A stretch of DNA of 22,218 bases from Planctomycetota bacterium (lineage in GTDB: Bacteria; Planctomycetota; Planctomycetia; Isosphaerales; Isosphaeraceae): assembly GCA_021777685.1 (NCBI GenBank), contig JAJYDH010000032.1, positions 1 through 22,218 of the forward strand, given 5' to 3'. Below the pieces are notes generated by a model. The model worked only from the letters and a program-made list of their open reading frames with translations. It had not been told where the DNA came from and made no database searches. Shown here one piece after another: positions 7,112-14,910 of the stretch. The translations under genes and the position numbers were made by a program. Position 1 is the first letter of the stretch. Each line of letters opens with the position of its first letter.

Positions 7112-7798
7112 GTGCGATTCCCCGCCCTGGCCACCGACTACGACGGCACCCTCGCCGAGAAAGGCCATGTGGACCAGTCGACCTGGGCGGCCGTCGAGCG
7201 ATTGAAGGTCTCGGGGCGGATGGTCGTCCTCGTCACCGGGCGCGAGCTGGAGGAGCTGCTCGGGATCTGCCCGAGGGTCGACCTGTTCGACCGGGTGGTG
7301 GCCGAGAACGGGGCGCTGATCTACCGGCCCTCGGACCGGAGCGAGAGGACGCTGGCCCCTCGCCCGCCCGACGAGTTCGTCAAGGCGCTGGTCGCGAAAG
7401 GGGTCGGGCCGATCTCGGTCGGCCGGGCGATCGTCGCGACGTGGGAGCCGCACCGCGAGGCGGTCGAGGCGACCATCCGGGCGATGGGGCTGGACCTCCG
7501 GGTCATCCCCAACAAGCGGGCCCTGATGATCCTGCCGGACGGGGTGGACAAGGCGTCGGGGCTGGTCGAGGTCCTGTCCGAGCTGGGACTCGAGCCGGGC
7601 GACGCCGTCGGCGTGGGGGACGCCGAGAACGACCTGGCCATGATGGAGGCGTGCGGCCTCGCTGCGGCCGTGGCCAACGCCCTGCCGGCGGTGAAGGCGC
7701 GGGCCGACCTCGTCACCGACGGCGAGCGAGGGGCGGGGGTGGTCGAGCTGATCGGCCGGATGATCGACGGGACGTTGCCCGATCGCCCCGCCCGATAA
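7112..7798 (+). CDS. HAD superfamily hydrolase, subclass IIB (Cof/phosphoglycolate phosphatase-like)
   Basis: 228 residues starting with GTG. HAD motif I is DYDGTL (nucleophile Asp9, acid/base Asp11), motif II is LVTGR (Thr42), motif III is the lysine in PDGVDKASG (Lys147), and motif IV is GVGDAENDLAMM (Asp170, Asp174). The cap domain sits between motifs II and III, as in class IIB sugar and phosphoglycolate phosphatases, and a PNKRALMILPDGVDKASGL passage matches the typical nucleic-acid-free, substrate-specificity side of this subclass. It probably removes phosphate from a small cytoplasmic phosphometabolite using Mg2+. The exact substrate cannot be read. There is no obvious Shine-Dalgarno, but no better start exists because the motif I aspartate lies only eight residues in. 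An AT-rich promoter-like island precedes it. Confidence 0.88.
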   Translation: MRFPALATDYDGTLAEKGHVDQSTWAAVERLKVSGRMVVLVTGRELEELLGICPRVDLFDRVVAENGALIYRPSDRSERTLAPRPPDEFVKALVAKGVGPISVGRAIVATWEPHREAVEATIRAMGLDLRVIPNKRALMILPDGVDKASGLVEVLSELGLEPGDAVGVGDAENDLAMMEACGLAAAVANALPAVKARADLVTDGERGAGVVELIGRMIDGTLPDRPAR

Positions 7799-7956
7799 GG
7801 CCGAATTTAGCCGGGCCTCATCATCAGCTCAGGGACATTTCCTAGAATCCCGCCGCATGCTCGGCGCGGCCCTTGCGGGTTGGTGCCGGGCGCGTCGCCG
7901 GGACGGTCCGGCGTCGGAAGGTCCCCCCGAAGGCCCTCGACCCGAAGGTGATCCCG

Positions 7957-9165
7957 ATGACCGGCGAACGGACCTCGCTCGACCGAATCTCGCACTTCGT
8001 CCACGACCATTTCCTCTGGCTCCTGCTGGCGACCTACGCGGTGGCGGCGGCCGTGCCGGGCCTCGGCCTGGCGATCCGCGACGTCTCGGCGGGGCGGGTG
8101 GGATTGGCGGGCGAGTCGATGAACCTCTCGCTGCCGGCCCTGATGCTGGGATTCCTGCTGCTCAATGCCGGGCTCGGGGTGAAGGCCTCGGAGCTGCGCG
8201 ACCTGGCCAGGCGTCCCTCGCTGCTCGGCCTGGGCCTGGCGGCGAACCTGCTGATCCCGATCGCGTTCATCTTCGTCGTCTCTCGGGCGATGAGGGGCTG
8301 GCACAGCGCCGACGAGGTCCAGTTGATCCTGGTCGGCCTGGGGCTGGTGGCCTCGATGCCGATCGCGGGCTCGTCGACCGCCTGGTCGCAGAACGCCGAC
8401 GGCGACCTGGCGCTCAGCCTGGGGCTGGTCGTGGGCTCGACCTTGCTCAGCCCGTTCGCCACGCCGATGGCGCTGCACGCCGTCGGGTTCATGGCCAAGG
8501 GGGACTATGCCGAGGACCTCCACGAGCTGGCCAGCCACGGCTCGGGCGTCTTCCTGATGGCCTGCGTGGTCGCGCCGTCGCTGCTGGGGATCGCGATCCG
8601 GCTTCTGGTCGGCGAGCCCCGGCTGGCTGCGGCCCGGCCCTACCTGAAGCTGGCCAACTCGGCGAACCTGCTGGTCCTGAGCTACTCCAACGCCTCGGCC
8701 GCGCTCCCGCAGGCGATCCGGAATCCGGATTGGGACTTCCTCGGGGCGATCATGGCGATCACCTCGGCGCTCTGCGTGCTGGCGTTCGCCTCGGGCTGGG
8801 CGATCGCCAGGCGGGTCGGAGCGAGCCCCGCGACGAGGGCATCGCTAATGTACGGGCTGGGGATGAACAACAACGGGACCGGCCTGGTCCTCGCCTCGAT
8901 GGCCCTGGCGGACCACCCGCGGGTGATGCTGCCGATCATCGTCTACAACCTGGTCCAGCAGGTCGTGGCCGGCATCGTCGGCCACATCGAGGGGCGGCGG
9001 ATCGGGCGATCGGAGGGGCATTCCGGCCTCCGAGGGCACGCGATTCGCTCGGGAGAGGCCCGGGGGCCGCTCTCCGTGACGGGCGGCTCGGCCCGCCATT
9101 CGTCCCAAGAGAGGCCCCTCCGCCATGAAACCGGACGACGCGCTGACGGTCTCGATCGCCCATGA
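7957..9165 (+). CDS. BASS/SBF-type sodium-dependent transporter
   Basis: 402 residues from the ATG at 7957, chosen because AAGGTG lies just upstream. An in-frame start at 7873 would add 28 basic residues without hydrophobic character. About nine or ten membrane helices are seen between residues 17 and 343. Family hallmarks are a glycine/proline-broken helix (LVASMPIAGSSTAW), the SYSNASAALPQ segment, and YGLGMNNNGTGLVLASMAL near 299-317, corresponding to the second broken helix (GxNNxG) of the bile acid:sodium symporter fold. It should be an inner-membrane sodium symporter for an organic anion; the substrate is unknown. The C-terminal ~60 residues after the last helix are hydrophilic, Arg/Gly/Ser-rich and unlike the family. 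This tail overlaps the next gene by 41 bases, suggesting read-through of a lost stop or translational coupling. Confidence 0.88.
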   Translation: MTGERTSLDRISHFVHDHFLWLLLATYAVAAAVPGLGLAIRDVSAGRVGLAGESMNLSLPALMLGFLLLNAGLGVKASELRDLARRPSLLGLGLAANLLIPIAFIFVVSRAMRGWHSADEVQLILVGLGLVASMPIAGSSTAWSQNADGDLALSLGLVVGSTLLSPFATPMALHAVGFMAKGDYAEDLHELASHGSGVFLMACVVAPSLLGIAIRLLVGEPRLAAARPYLKLANSANLLVLSYSNASAALPQAIRNPDWDFLGAIMAITSALCVLAFASGWAIARRVGASPATRASLMYGLGMNNNGTGLVLASMALADHPRVMLPIIVYNLVQQVVAGIVGHIEGRRIGRSEGHSGLRGHAIRSGEARGPLSVTGGSARHSSQERPLRHETGRRADGLDRP

Positions 9166-10039
9166 CCCGAAGGACATCGAGAAGGCCATCTCGACCGCCC
9201 TGACCGAGGTCGCGCTCGACGACTTCAAGGACAAGGTGGTCGCGATCAAGCCCAACGACACCACCGCCAAGCCCCACGACAAGACCGCCTGCACCCAGGC
9301 CGACACCCTCCGGGCGACGATCCAGTTCGTCAAGAACCTGCACCCGAAACGGATCATCGTGTCCGGCGGCGCCGGGGAGATGGAGACCGAGGATGTCTTC
9401 AAGGTCCTCGGCTTCATGGAGGTGATCGAATCCGAGGGGGTCGAGTGGTTCGACCACAACAAGGCCCCCTTCGTGGGTGTCGACCTCCCGTTCGGCCCGC
9501 AGCGGCGGGTGATGGTCAATCCGAAGGTGCTCGAATACGAGAAGGTCGTCTCGCTGGCCCAGCTCAAGGTCCACCGGACGGCGACGGTCACGCTGGCGAT
9601 CAAGAACATCGCCATGAGCTTCCCGGCGGCCGACTTCTACGGCCACCCCCGGGTGAGCCAGAAGCTCCACCCGCACAACATCCTCAAGGACAAGCAGGCG
9701 TTTCTGGTCGGGATGCTCATGCGGTTCCCGATCGACCTGTCGATCGTGGTCGGCCACCCGGCGATGATCGGCACCGGCCCGATCGGCGGCAAGGCGGTCG
9801 AGACCGGCCTGGTGATCGCCGGCCGCGACCCGGTCGCGGTCGACTCCGTGGGCGCCTACCTGCTCGGCTTCGAGACCCTGGGCGTGCAGCACCTCCACCA
9901 GGCTTATCAGCTCGGGCTCGGCACGCCCTACTCCGACCCCGAGAAGGAAGGCGAGCCGGGCCGGCTCCAGGTCAAGGGCGTGTCGGTCAAGGAGGCCGTG
10001 AAGATCTTCCGCAAGGCCGCATACGGGGAGGCTTTCTGA
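9125..10039 (+). CDS. DUF362 domain-containing protein
   Basis: 304 residues. The order of blocks fits DUF362: DKVVAIKPNDTTAKP near 36-50, where family members have a VxIKPN strand; KRIIVSGGAGEM; VEWFDHNKAPFVGVDLP; an EKVVSLAQLKVHRTATVTLA segment with KNIAMSFP; and the late GLVIAGRDPVAVDSVGAYLLGF block, which is the most conserved family signature. No iron-sulfur CXXCXXC motif is fused at the end, unlike many longer DUF362 proteins. Function is not established; the family has been linked to redox or metal-related roles by context. It overlaps the transporter gene by 41 bases in another frame, with GAGAGG a little upstream of the ATG, so the two are probably co-expressed. Confidence 0.88.
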   Translation: MKPDDALTVSIAHDPKDIEKAISTALTEVALDDFKDKVVAIKPNDTTAKPHDKTACTQADTLRATIQFVKNLHPKRIIVSGGAGEMETEDVFKVLGFMEVIESEGVEWFDHNKAPFVGVDLPFGPQRRVMVNPKVLEYEKVVSLAQLKVHRTATVTLAIKNIAMSFPAADFYGHPRVSQKLHPHNILKDKQAFLVGMLMRFPIDLSIVVGHPAMIGTGPIGGKAVETGLVIAGRDPVAVDSVGAYLLGFETLGVQHLHQAYQLGLGTPYSDPEKEGEPGRLQVKGVSVKEAVKIFRKAAYGEAF

Positions 10040-10469
10040 CAGAGCTTCGGTACCCCGGCTCCGGTCTTCCCAAACGAACCCATCGGACATAAATTGCATT
10101 CGCGGCATGGTTTGCGAATCGGAAATTGGGCCGGCCTCGTTCCACGGAGGGAACGGGCTGGCCGCTCCAACTCGAACCCAACCTGATCCGGCTCCGGCCG
10201 TCATCCCTCCGGTTCCAAGACAAAGCCAAAAATGGCGAATTCGATCGCCATCCCCTCTGCCCCCGAATTCGAAGCCAAGGCCGGGACGGGCGACGTCGCC
10301 GACGATCCGAGATTCGCTTCCTCAATAAGATCGCGAATGCGGTTATCCCGCTATCAGACTATTTTCGAGGATCGGCGGCCGACCGCGCGAACCGGCCCCT
10401 TGTGCGAACCTCCGGCCGGCGGACAATGGATCGTCGGTCGAATTCGATGCCGAGGGAGGTCGGCCGCCC
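10040..10469. other. 430-bp non-coding gap upstream of the AlgB-like regulator
   Basis: No credible gene lies here. The stretch is less GC-rich than the flanking genes, with AT-rich words at 10090-10100 (ATAAATTGCATT), 10225-10245 and 10320-10370 (TATCAGACTATTTTCGAGG). An imperfect hairpin sits at 10129-10163. The region must hold the promoter of the response regulator; no clear sigma-70 or sigma-54 (GG-N10-GC) boxes were found. Confidence 0.4.
10129..10163 (+). terminator. imperfect hairpin downstream of the DUF362 gene
   Basis: GGCCGGCCTCGTTCC at 10129-10143 and GGAACGGGCTGGCC at 10150-10163 pair with one bulge and one G-T around a 6-base loop, about 90 bases after the DUF362 stop. There is no T-tract. 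It may be a transcription stop or RNA-stabilising structure. Confidence 0.35.
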
Positions 10470-11807
10470 ATGCGGGTCCTGATCGTCGACGACGAGCCGA
10501 ACATCCGCCGGACGCTCCGCGTCGCGCTGGAGGCGATGGGGCATTTGGTCGAGGAGGCCCCGACAGGGCGCGAGGCGCTGGCGAAGGGGGAGGGACGGCC
10601 GTTCGACGTGGCCCTGGTCGACCTCCGGCTCGGCGAGGAGTCGGGGCTCGACCTCCTGGAGCCCTTGCTCGCGCAGTCGCCCAGGCTGGCGGTCGTGGTC
10701 ATCACGGCCCACGCGAGCATCGACACGGCGCTCGACGCCATGAGGCGCGGGGCGTTCGATTATCTGCCCAAGCCGTTCACGCCGGGCCAGGTCCGCGCCA
10801 CGCTGGAGCGAGTGGCCAGGGTCCGGGGGCTCCGCGACCGCGTGGCCGACCTGGAGGACCGCGTCCGGCTCGAAGTGCCCGAGGCCGACCTCCAGGGGCG
10901 CGACCCGGAGGTCCGCCGGGTCCTGGAGATGGCCAGGCGGGTCGCCCCGTTCGACGCGGCCGTCCTGCTCCGGGGCGAGAACGGCACGGGCAAGGGGGTC
11001 CTCGCCCGGACCCTGCACGCCTGGAGCAAGCGGGCCGACGGCCCGTTCGTGACCGTCAACTGCCCGAGCCTCAGCCCCGACCTGCTCGAATCCGACCTCT
11101 TCGGCCACGCCCGGGGGGCCTTCACCGGCGCCGTCCGCGACGCCGCCGGCAAGGTCGCCGCCGCCGAAGGGGGGACGCTGTTCCTCGACGAGGTCGGCGA
11201 CCTCCCCTCGCCGCTCCAGCCCAAGCTCCTCCGGTTCCTCCAGGAGCGGAAATACGAGCGGGTCGGCGAGACCAACACGCGGTCGGCCGACGTCCGGCTC
11301 GTGGCCGCCACCAACCGCGACCTGGAGGCGCTGGTCGCCTCGGGCGGGTTCCGCGAGGACCTGCTCTACCGGCTCAACGTCGTCGAGATGACCCTGCCGC
11401 CGTTGCGAAAACGGGGCGACATCGGCGAGCTGGCCGACCACCTGCTCGCCTTCTTCGCCCGCCAGGTCGGACGGGTCCTGACGGGCTACACCCCCAAGGC
11501 CCGCGCCGCGCTGGTCGCCCACGCCTGGCCCGGGAACCTGAGAGAGTTGAGGAACGCGGTCGAGCGGGCCGCGATCCTCGCCGAAGGGCCCGAGATCGGC
11601 CTGGCCGACCTCCCCGAGCGGATCGCCCCGCGCGTACCCGACCCCGGCCAGGGCATCGCCCTGGGCGCGCCGGTGAGCCTGGAAGCCCTCGAAGCCGAGC
11701 AGATCCGCCGGATTCTCGCCACCACCCCGAGCCGCGAGGAAGCCGCGCGCATCCTGGGGATCGACCCGAGCACGCTCTACCGGAAGCGGAAGCAGTACGG
11801 CCTCTAG
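10470..11807 (+). CDS. AlgB-like sigma-54-dependent response regulator (NtrC family)
   Basis: 445 residues, full length for the family. The receiver has Asp51 (FDVALVDLRLGEESGLDLL) and Lys101. The central AAA+ domain has a slightly altered Walker A (GENGTGKG, 169-176), the sigma-54-contacting GAFTGA loop (216-221), Walker B (GGTLFLDEVGD, 234-244), and an arginine-finger region (FREDLLYRLNVVEMTLPPLR). The Fis-type helix-turn-helix ends in DPSTLYRKRKQYGL. The DLRLGEESGLDLL, HAWSKRADGPFVTVNCPSL and STLYRKRKQYGL segments match Pseudomonas AlgB very closely, as far as I recall that sequence, making this an AlgB-type rather than generic NtrC regulator. AlgB pairs with the kinase KinB, and a KinB-like kinase lies about 3 kb downstream. 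It would activate sigma-54 promoters when phosphorylated; targets are unknown. Confidence 0.93.
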   Translation: MRVLIVDDEPNIRRTLRVALEAMGHLVEEAPTGREALAKGEGRPFDVALVDLRLGEESGLDLLEPLLAQSPRLAVVVITAHASIDTALDAMRRGAFDYLPKPFTPGQVRATLERVARVRGLRDRVADLEDRVRLEVPEADLQGRDPEVRRVLEMARRVAPFDAAVLLRGENGTGKGVLARTLHAWSKRADGPFVTVNCPSLSPDLLESDLFGHARGAFTGAVRDAAGKVAAAEGGTLFLDEVGDLPSPLQPKLLRFLQERKYERVGETNTRSADVRLVAATNRDLEALVASGGFREDLLYRLNVVEMTLPPLRKRGDIGELADHLLAFFARQVGRVLTGYTPKARAALVAHAWPGNLRELRNAVERAAILAEGPEIGLADLPERIAPRVPDPGQGIALGAPVSLEALEAEQIRRILATTPSREEAARILGIDPSTLYRKRKQYGL

Positions 11808-11850
11808 TCGAATCAGGATCGAGGATCACGCCGGCCCCGGGGCGGCGGGC

Positions 11851-11879
11851 TTGCGGCCAGCACTCGACCGAAATAACAT
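11851..11879 (+). promoter_or_regulatory. candidate sigma-70 promoter for the DUF4143-type ATPase gene
   Basis: TTGCGG (11851-11856) and TAACAT (11874-11879) are separated by exactly 17 bases, in an AT-rich pocket (AAATAACATAAAT) 52 bases before the ATG. The match is moderate: three of six and four of six consensus bases. Confidence 0.35.
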
Positions 11880-11930
11880 AAATCCGGGGAATGCTAACGG
11901 CGCAACAAGAAAAATGGGGCCCCGGTTCCG

Positions 11931-13412
11931 ATGGTTAACAAGACGGGACCGACCTGGTCGCCGAGCGGTGAAGATTACCAGCGCCTCTTCCGCGAGCAGA
12001 ATCCCTGGCATCAATCGAAGACCGTCCCCGACGCCTGGGCGAAGCGAGTCGAGCGGCCCCTGGCCCGTCTCCTTCCCGAACGGCTCAAGCGGGACGAGCC
12101 CCGTCGATTCCAGTTGATCCTCGGGCCTCGTCGGGTCGGCAAGACGACCTCGATGTATCAGGCGGTCAAGAGACTATTGACGGAAGGTGTCGATTCGAAG
12201 AGGCTCTGGTGGCTTCGCCTGGACCATCCGCTCCTGATGGATTTCGCGCTCGGCGGTTTGGTGGATTACGTCGTGCGAAATAGCCGGGCCGATGAGACGA
12301 GGCCGGCCTTCCTCTTCCTGGACGAGCTGACTTACGCCCCGAAATGGGACCTCTGGCTGAAAACGTTCTACGACGAGGGTTGGCCCCTCAAGATCGTCGG
12401 CACGTCGAGTTCCACGGCGGCACTGAAGGATCGGATGCTGGAAAGCGGCGTGGGCCGATGGGAGGAGCAATACCTCGCGCCCTACCTGTTCCCCGAGTAT
12501 CTGGATCTGGTCGGGCAGAAGGTTCCGATCCCGTTGGAGGAAACCCTTTCGAAGACCGTGGAGGCATGCATCACCGATTGTGTTGATGTCGACTCCCTCG
12601 CCGACCCTCGGCGGCGATTCCTGATCACGGGCGGTTTCCCCGAGCTATTGATCGCCCGGCAGGATATGGAGGACGAGGCCTCGGCACTGCTCCAGTCCCA
12701 GCGCATCCTGCGAAACGACGCGATCGAGCGGGCGGTCTACAAGGACATCCCCCAGGCCTTCGGCGTCGACAATCCGATGCTGCTCGAACGCCTGCTCTAC
12801 ACCCTCGCCGGCCAGTTCACAGGGGTCCTTTCCCCGGCGGGGATCTGCCAGAACCTCGGGGGATTGAGCCAGCCGACGTTCGACAGATATCTCTCCTATC
12901 TGGAAAGAGCCTTCCTCGTATTCACCCTCTCGAATTACTCGGGGAGCGAGGCGTCGATTCAGAAGAGGGGGCGAAAGCTCTATTTCGTGGACGCGGCCAT
13001 CAGGAACGCGGCCCTTCAGCGCGGGCTGGGGCCGCTGAGCGACCCCGCGGAGATGGGACTCTTGCTGGAGAACATGGTCGCGGGACATCTCCGGGCCCTG
13101 AGCGAAGTCGGCCAGGTCCGGCTCTATCATTGGAGGGATCGAAACGACGAGGTCGACCTCGTCTACGATCATCCGGAGGAACCCCTGGCGTTCGAGATCG
13201 GGATGTCGGCCGGCCATCACCGCAGGGGCATCAAGGCCTTCGAGGCGAGATTCCCGAGATTCGAAGGGCGCTGCTATCTCATCTCGCCCGAAATACCGGC
13301 GAGCCTGCCCGGCGCGAACAGGGATGGGATCGGGACGATGCCCATCGATTTGTTCCTCCTCGCGGTGGGGGCGCAGTTGGAACGAGAACTCGCCCGACGC
13401 CTCTCGCCCTGA
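11931..13412 (+). CDS. AAA ATPase with C-terminal DUF4143/degenerate PD-(D/E)XK domain
   Basis: 493 residues. Walker A is GPRRVGKTT (65-73), Walker B is FLFLDEL with Asp131, and GTSSS (157-161) is a sensor-like strand. The second half has the DUF4143 order: a GFPELLI block, a helical DAIERAVYKDIPQAFG segment, a winged-helix-like LSQPTFDRYLSYLERAFLVF, RGRKLYFVDAAIRNA, and a nuclease-like LYHWRDRNDEVDLVY...LAFEIG tail. In relatives the last element usually reads E-[VI]-K; here the lysine is replaced by glycine (FEIGMS), so nuclease activity is doubtful. Function of the family is unclear; members are scattered, often multicopy and thought to be mobile-associated. Codon use looks less GC-rich (CGA, GGA, TTG, AAT frequent) than in neighbouring genes, suggesting acquisition by transfer. 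Confidence 0.88.
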   Translation: MVNKTGPTWSPSGEDYQRLFREQNPWHQSKTVPDAWAKRVERPLARLLPERLKRDEPRRFQLILGPRRVGKTTSMYQAVKRLLTEGVDSKRLWWLRLDHPLLMDFALGGLVDYVVRNSRADETRPAFLFLDELTYAPKWDLWLKTFYDEGWPLKIVGTSSSTAALKDRMLESGVGRWEEQYLAPYLFPEYLDLVGQKVPIPLEETLSKTVEACITDCVDVDSLADPRRRFLITGGFPELLIARQDMEDEASALLQSQRILRNDAIERAVYKDIPQAFGVDNPMLLERLLYTLAGQFTGVLSPAGICQNLGGLSQPTFDRYLSYLERAFLVFTLSNYSGSEASIQKRGRKLYFVDAAIRNAALQRGLGPLSDPAEMGLLLENMVAGHLRALSEVGQVRLYHWRDRNDEVDLVYDHPEEPLAFEIGMSAGHHRRGIKAFEARFPRFEGRCYLISPEIPASLPGANRDGIGTMPIDLFLLAVGAQLERELARRLSP

Positions 13413-13515
13413 ATCCGCCCGCTTCAGCTTTCGAGAGTCGGACGACGAGGTCTTGCGGGCGGCCATCCTTGCCCGGCCCGAGTTGACCCGCGACGGCTCT
13501 CGGGGCCCGATGGGC

Positions 13516-13564
13516 GATGATCGATGGACGAATCGAGGAATCGCCCGATCGGCCATCGACCATC
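13516..13564. repeat. inverted repeat with CCATC-containing 7-mers
   Basis: GATGATCGATGG (13516-13527) pairs with CCATCGACCATC (13553-13564) with one mismatch in twelve. The right side continues as TTCCATC, so it looks like degenerate copies of a 7-base unit (CCATCGA / CCATCTT / CCATCGG). It lies between the ATPase and zinc-ribbon genes. Confidence 0.5.
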
Positions 13565-13578
13565 TTCCATCGGCCCTG

Positions 13579-13615
13579 CTCGACCCGGTAAGTTGCAGGT
13601 CTTCGCCGGGTCGAG
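13579..13615. repeat. perfect 10-bp inverted repeat before the zinc-ribbon gene
   Basis: CTCGACCCGG (13579-13588) and CCGGGTCGAG (13606-13615) are exact reverse complements with a 17-base loop, ending 35 bases before the next start codon. It could be a terminator of the ATPase transcript or an operator-like site; no T-tract follows. Confidence 0.45.
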
Positions 13616-13650
13616 GCGACCCGATCTCCGTCAACCCAGGATCGAAGCCC

Positions 13651-14526
13651 ATGGACGCGACCATCCCCTGCCCCGAGTGCGGACGGAACGCCCGGGTCCC
13701 GGAAGTCCACCTGGGGAGGCGGTTCAAGTGCCCCGGCTGCGGTGCCATCGTCTCCACGACGCGGCCCGAGTTGAGCGAGCCTTATGCGCCCCCGAAGGCG
13801 AGCATCGGGGCGACCCGGCCGGCCTCGGGGGCGGATGAGAAGGCTTCGGGGTGGACCTTCCACGTCAAGGTCATGCGCGACCCGGAGCGTATTCTCAAGG
13901 GGGTCCTCAAGGCGGAGGTCGCCCCCCGGGGGCTGATCCTCCGGGTGGCGAAGACGGAGGCGGAGGTCGCCCGGGTGCCGGTCGGGACCCCCGCCGAGTC
14001 CGAGGGCAAGGCACAATTCACCCTCGACCTCGACGGCCGCGAGGTCAGGCTGGTCGTGGCGCAGCGGGGCGTCTACGGGTATCGCCTGGCCGAGGACGTC
14101 GTCGAATTCCTCGACGGGGAGCGGGCCCGGCCCGTCGCCGAGGAGTACGCGGTCCCCCGGGCGCTGGAGATGGCGGCATATTCGCCGTTCTTGATCGCCA
14201 TGATCGGGATGGCCGGCGGCGCGATCGGCGGCGGGATCGCGGGGGGGATCGGCGGGGGCCTGCTGACGGCGAACCTGGCGATCGTCCGCAAGGAGTCGTG
14301 GTCGGTGGCCGCCCGGATCTGGGCCTGCCTGGCCGTGACCATCGGCGGGACCGTCGTGTTCGGCGGCCTCGTCATCGCGGTCGTCCTCTCGCTCCGGGGC
14401 CCGAACGTCGCGCCGGCCGAGCCGCCCGGGATCGTGCCGGTCCAGCCGGCCCCGCCCCAGTTTCCGCCGGCCCCGCCGCAGTTCCCGCCGCCCCCCCGGT
14501 TCGAGCCCGCCCCTCCCCCGATGTAG
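13651..14526 (+). CDS. MJ0042-type zinc-ribbon membrane protein
   Basis: 291 residues from the ATG at 13651; the same frame runs further upstream, but the zinc ribbon begins right after this ATG and AGGA precedes it. The N-terminal ribbon is CPECGRNARVPEVHLGRRFK followed by CPGC, with cysteines 7, 10, 27 and 30, as in the MJ0042 finger family common in planctomycetes. A soluble middle domain (about 60-165) follows. Then comes a glycine-rich hydrophobic segment (PFLIAMIGMAGGAIGGGIAG) and a second transmembrane segment (CLAVTIGGTVVFGGLVIAVV). The tail is Pro/Gln/Phe repeats (PAPPQFP repeated). The architecture suggests a cytoplasmic zinc-binding head tethered to the membrane with an exposed proline-rich tail. 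I do not know its role. It separates the AlgB-like regulator and ATPase from the kinase gene. Confidence 0.78.
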   Translation: MDATIPCPECGRNARVPEVHLGRRFKCPGCGAIVSTTRPELSEPYAPPKASIGATRPASGADEKASGWTFHVKVMRDPERILKGVLKAEVAPRGLILRVAKTEAEVARVPVGTPAESEGKAQFTLDLDGREVRLVVAQRGVYGYRLAEDVVEFLDGERARPVAEEYAVPRALEMAAYSPFLIAMIGMAGGAIGGGIAGGIGGGLLTANLAIVRKESWSVAARIWACLAVTIGGTVVFGGLVIAVVLSLRGPNVAPAEPPGIVPVQPAPPQFPPAPPQFPPPPRFEPAPPPM

Positions 14527-14662
14527 CCCGCCCCTCCGGACGAGCCGACGGGGGCGAACGCGGTCGCCCGGGCGTGGGCGTTGATCCGCCGATCGATTTC
14601 GATTGTCAATGTGATTTGAATCGATCGTTGCTCGCGACGGGCGACGCCCGATCGGCTATGGC

Positions 14663-14709
14663 GGCCCCGCCGTGCGAGACATCGCACGGGCGGGGCCTTC
14701 GTCGTTTCT
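14663..14709 (+). terminator. intrinsic terminator candidate
   Basis: GGCCCCGCCGTGCG (14663-14676) pairs with CGCACGGGCGGGGCC (14683-14697) with a single-base bulge and a 6-base loop AGACAT. It is followed by TTCGTCGTTTCT. A GC-rich stem plus T-rich tail fits rho-independent termination of the zinc-ribbon transcript, although it lies 137 bases beyond the stop codon. Confidence 0.6.
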
Positions 14710-14824
14710 GGCCCGTGACCTCTCGGAATCCCGCCCCCGGCCGCCGTGCAATTCGCAAGGTGCCACAGAGCCCGCCTTGCAGGACGCCCGACCGGCCGCC
14801 GCGTCGATCCGCCGGGCCGATCGC

Positions 14825-14830
14825 TATAAT
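14825..14830 (+). promoter_or_regulatory. consensus -10 box upstream of the histidine kinase gene
   Basis: A perfect TATAAT occurs 80 bases before the kinase ATG, rare in such GC-rich DNA. No recognisable -35 hexamer lies 16-18 bases upstream, so the promoter would need an activator or another sigma factor. Confidence 0.35.
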
Positions 14831-14910
14831 CCACGGCGTGCCTGTCACTTGGGTCGCATTGACGCCCCTCGGCACGGCGCATGCCTTGGGGACTGGCGAC
14901 GAGGAGCCCG

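Larger units (their letters stand above)
14527..14910. other. 384-bp gap between zinc-ribbon gene and histidine kinase
   Basis: No gene is supported. It holds a weak inverted repeat (GATCGATT at 14591-14598 with AATCGATC at 14619-14626), a terminator-like hairpin at 14663-14697 and a TATAAT box at 14825-14830. The rest is GC-rich and unremarkable. Confidence 0.4.

Noticed and set aside
10040..10469. Sigma-54 promoter before the AlgB-like regulator
   Set aside because: GGCATGGTTTGC near 10105-10116 has only eight bases between GG and GC rather than ten.
14881..14910. ATG at 14881 as the kinase start
   Set aside because: There is no ribosome site before it, whereas GAGGAG sits just ahead of the in-frame ATG at 14911.
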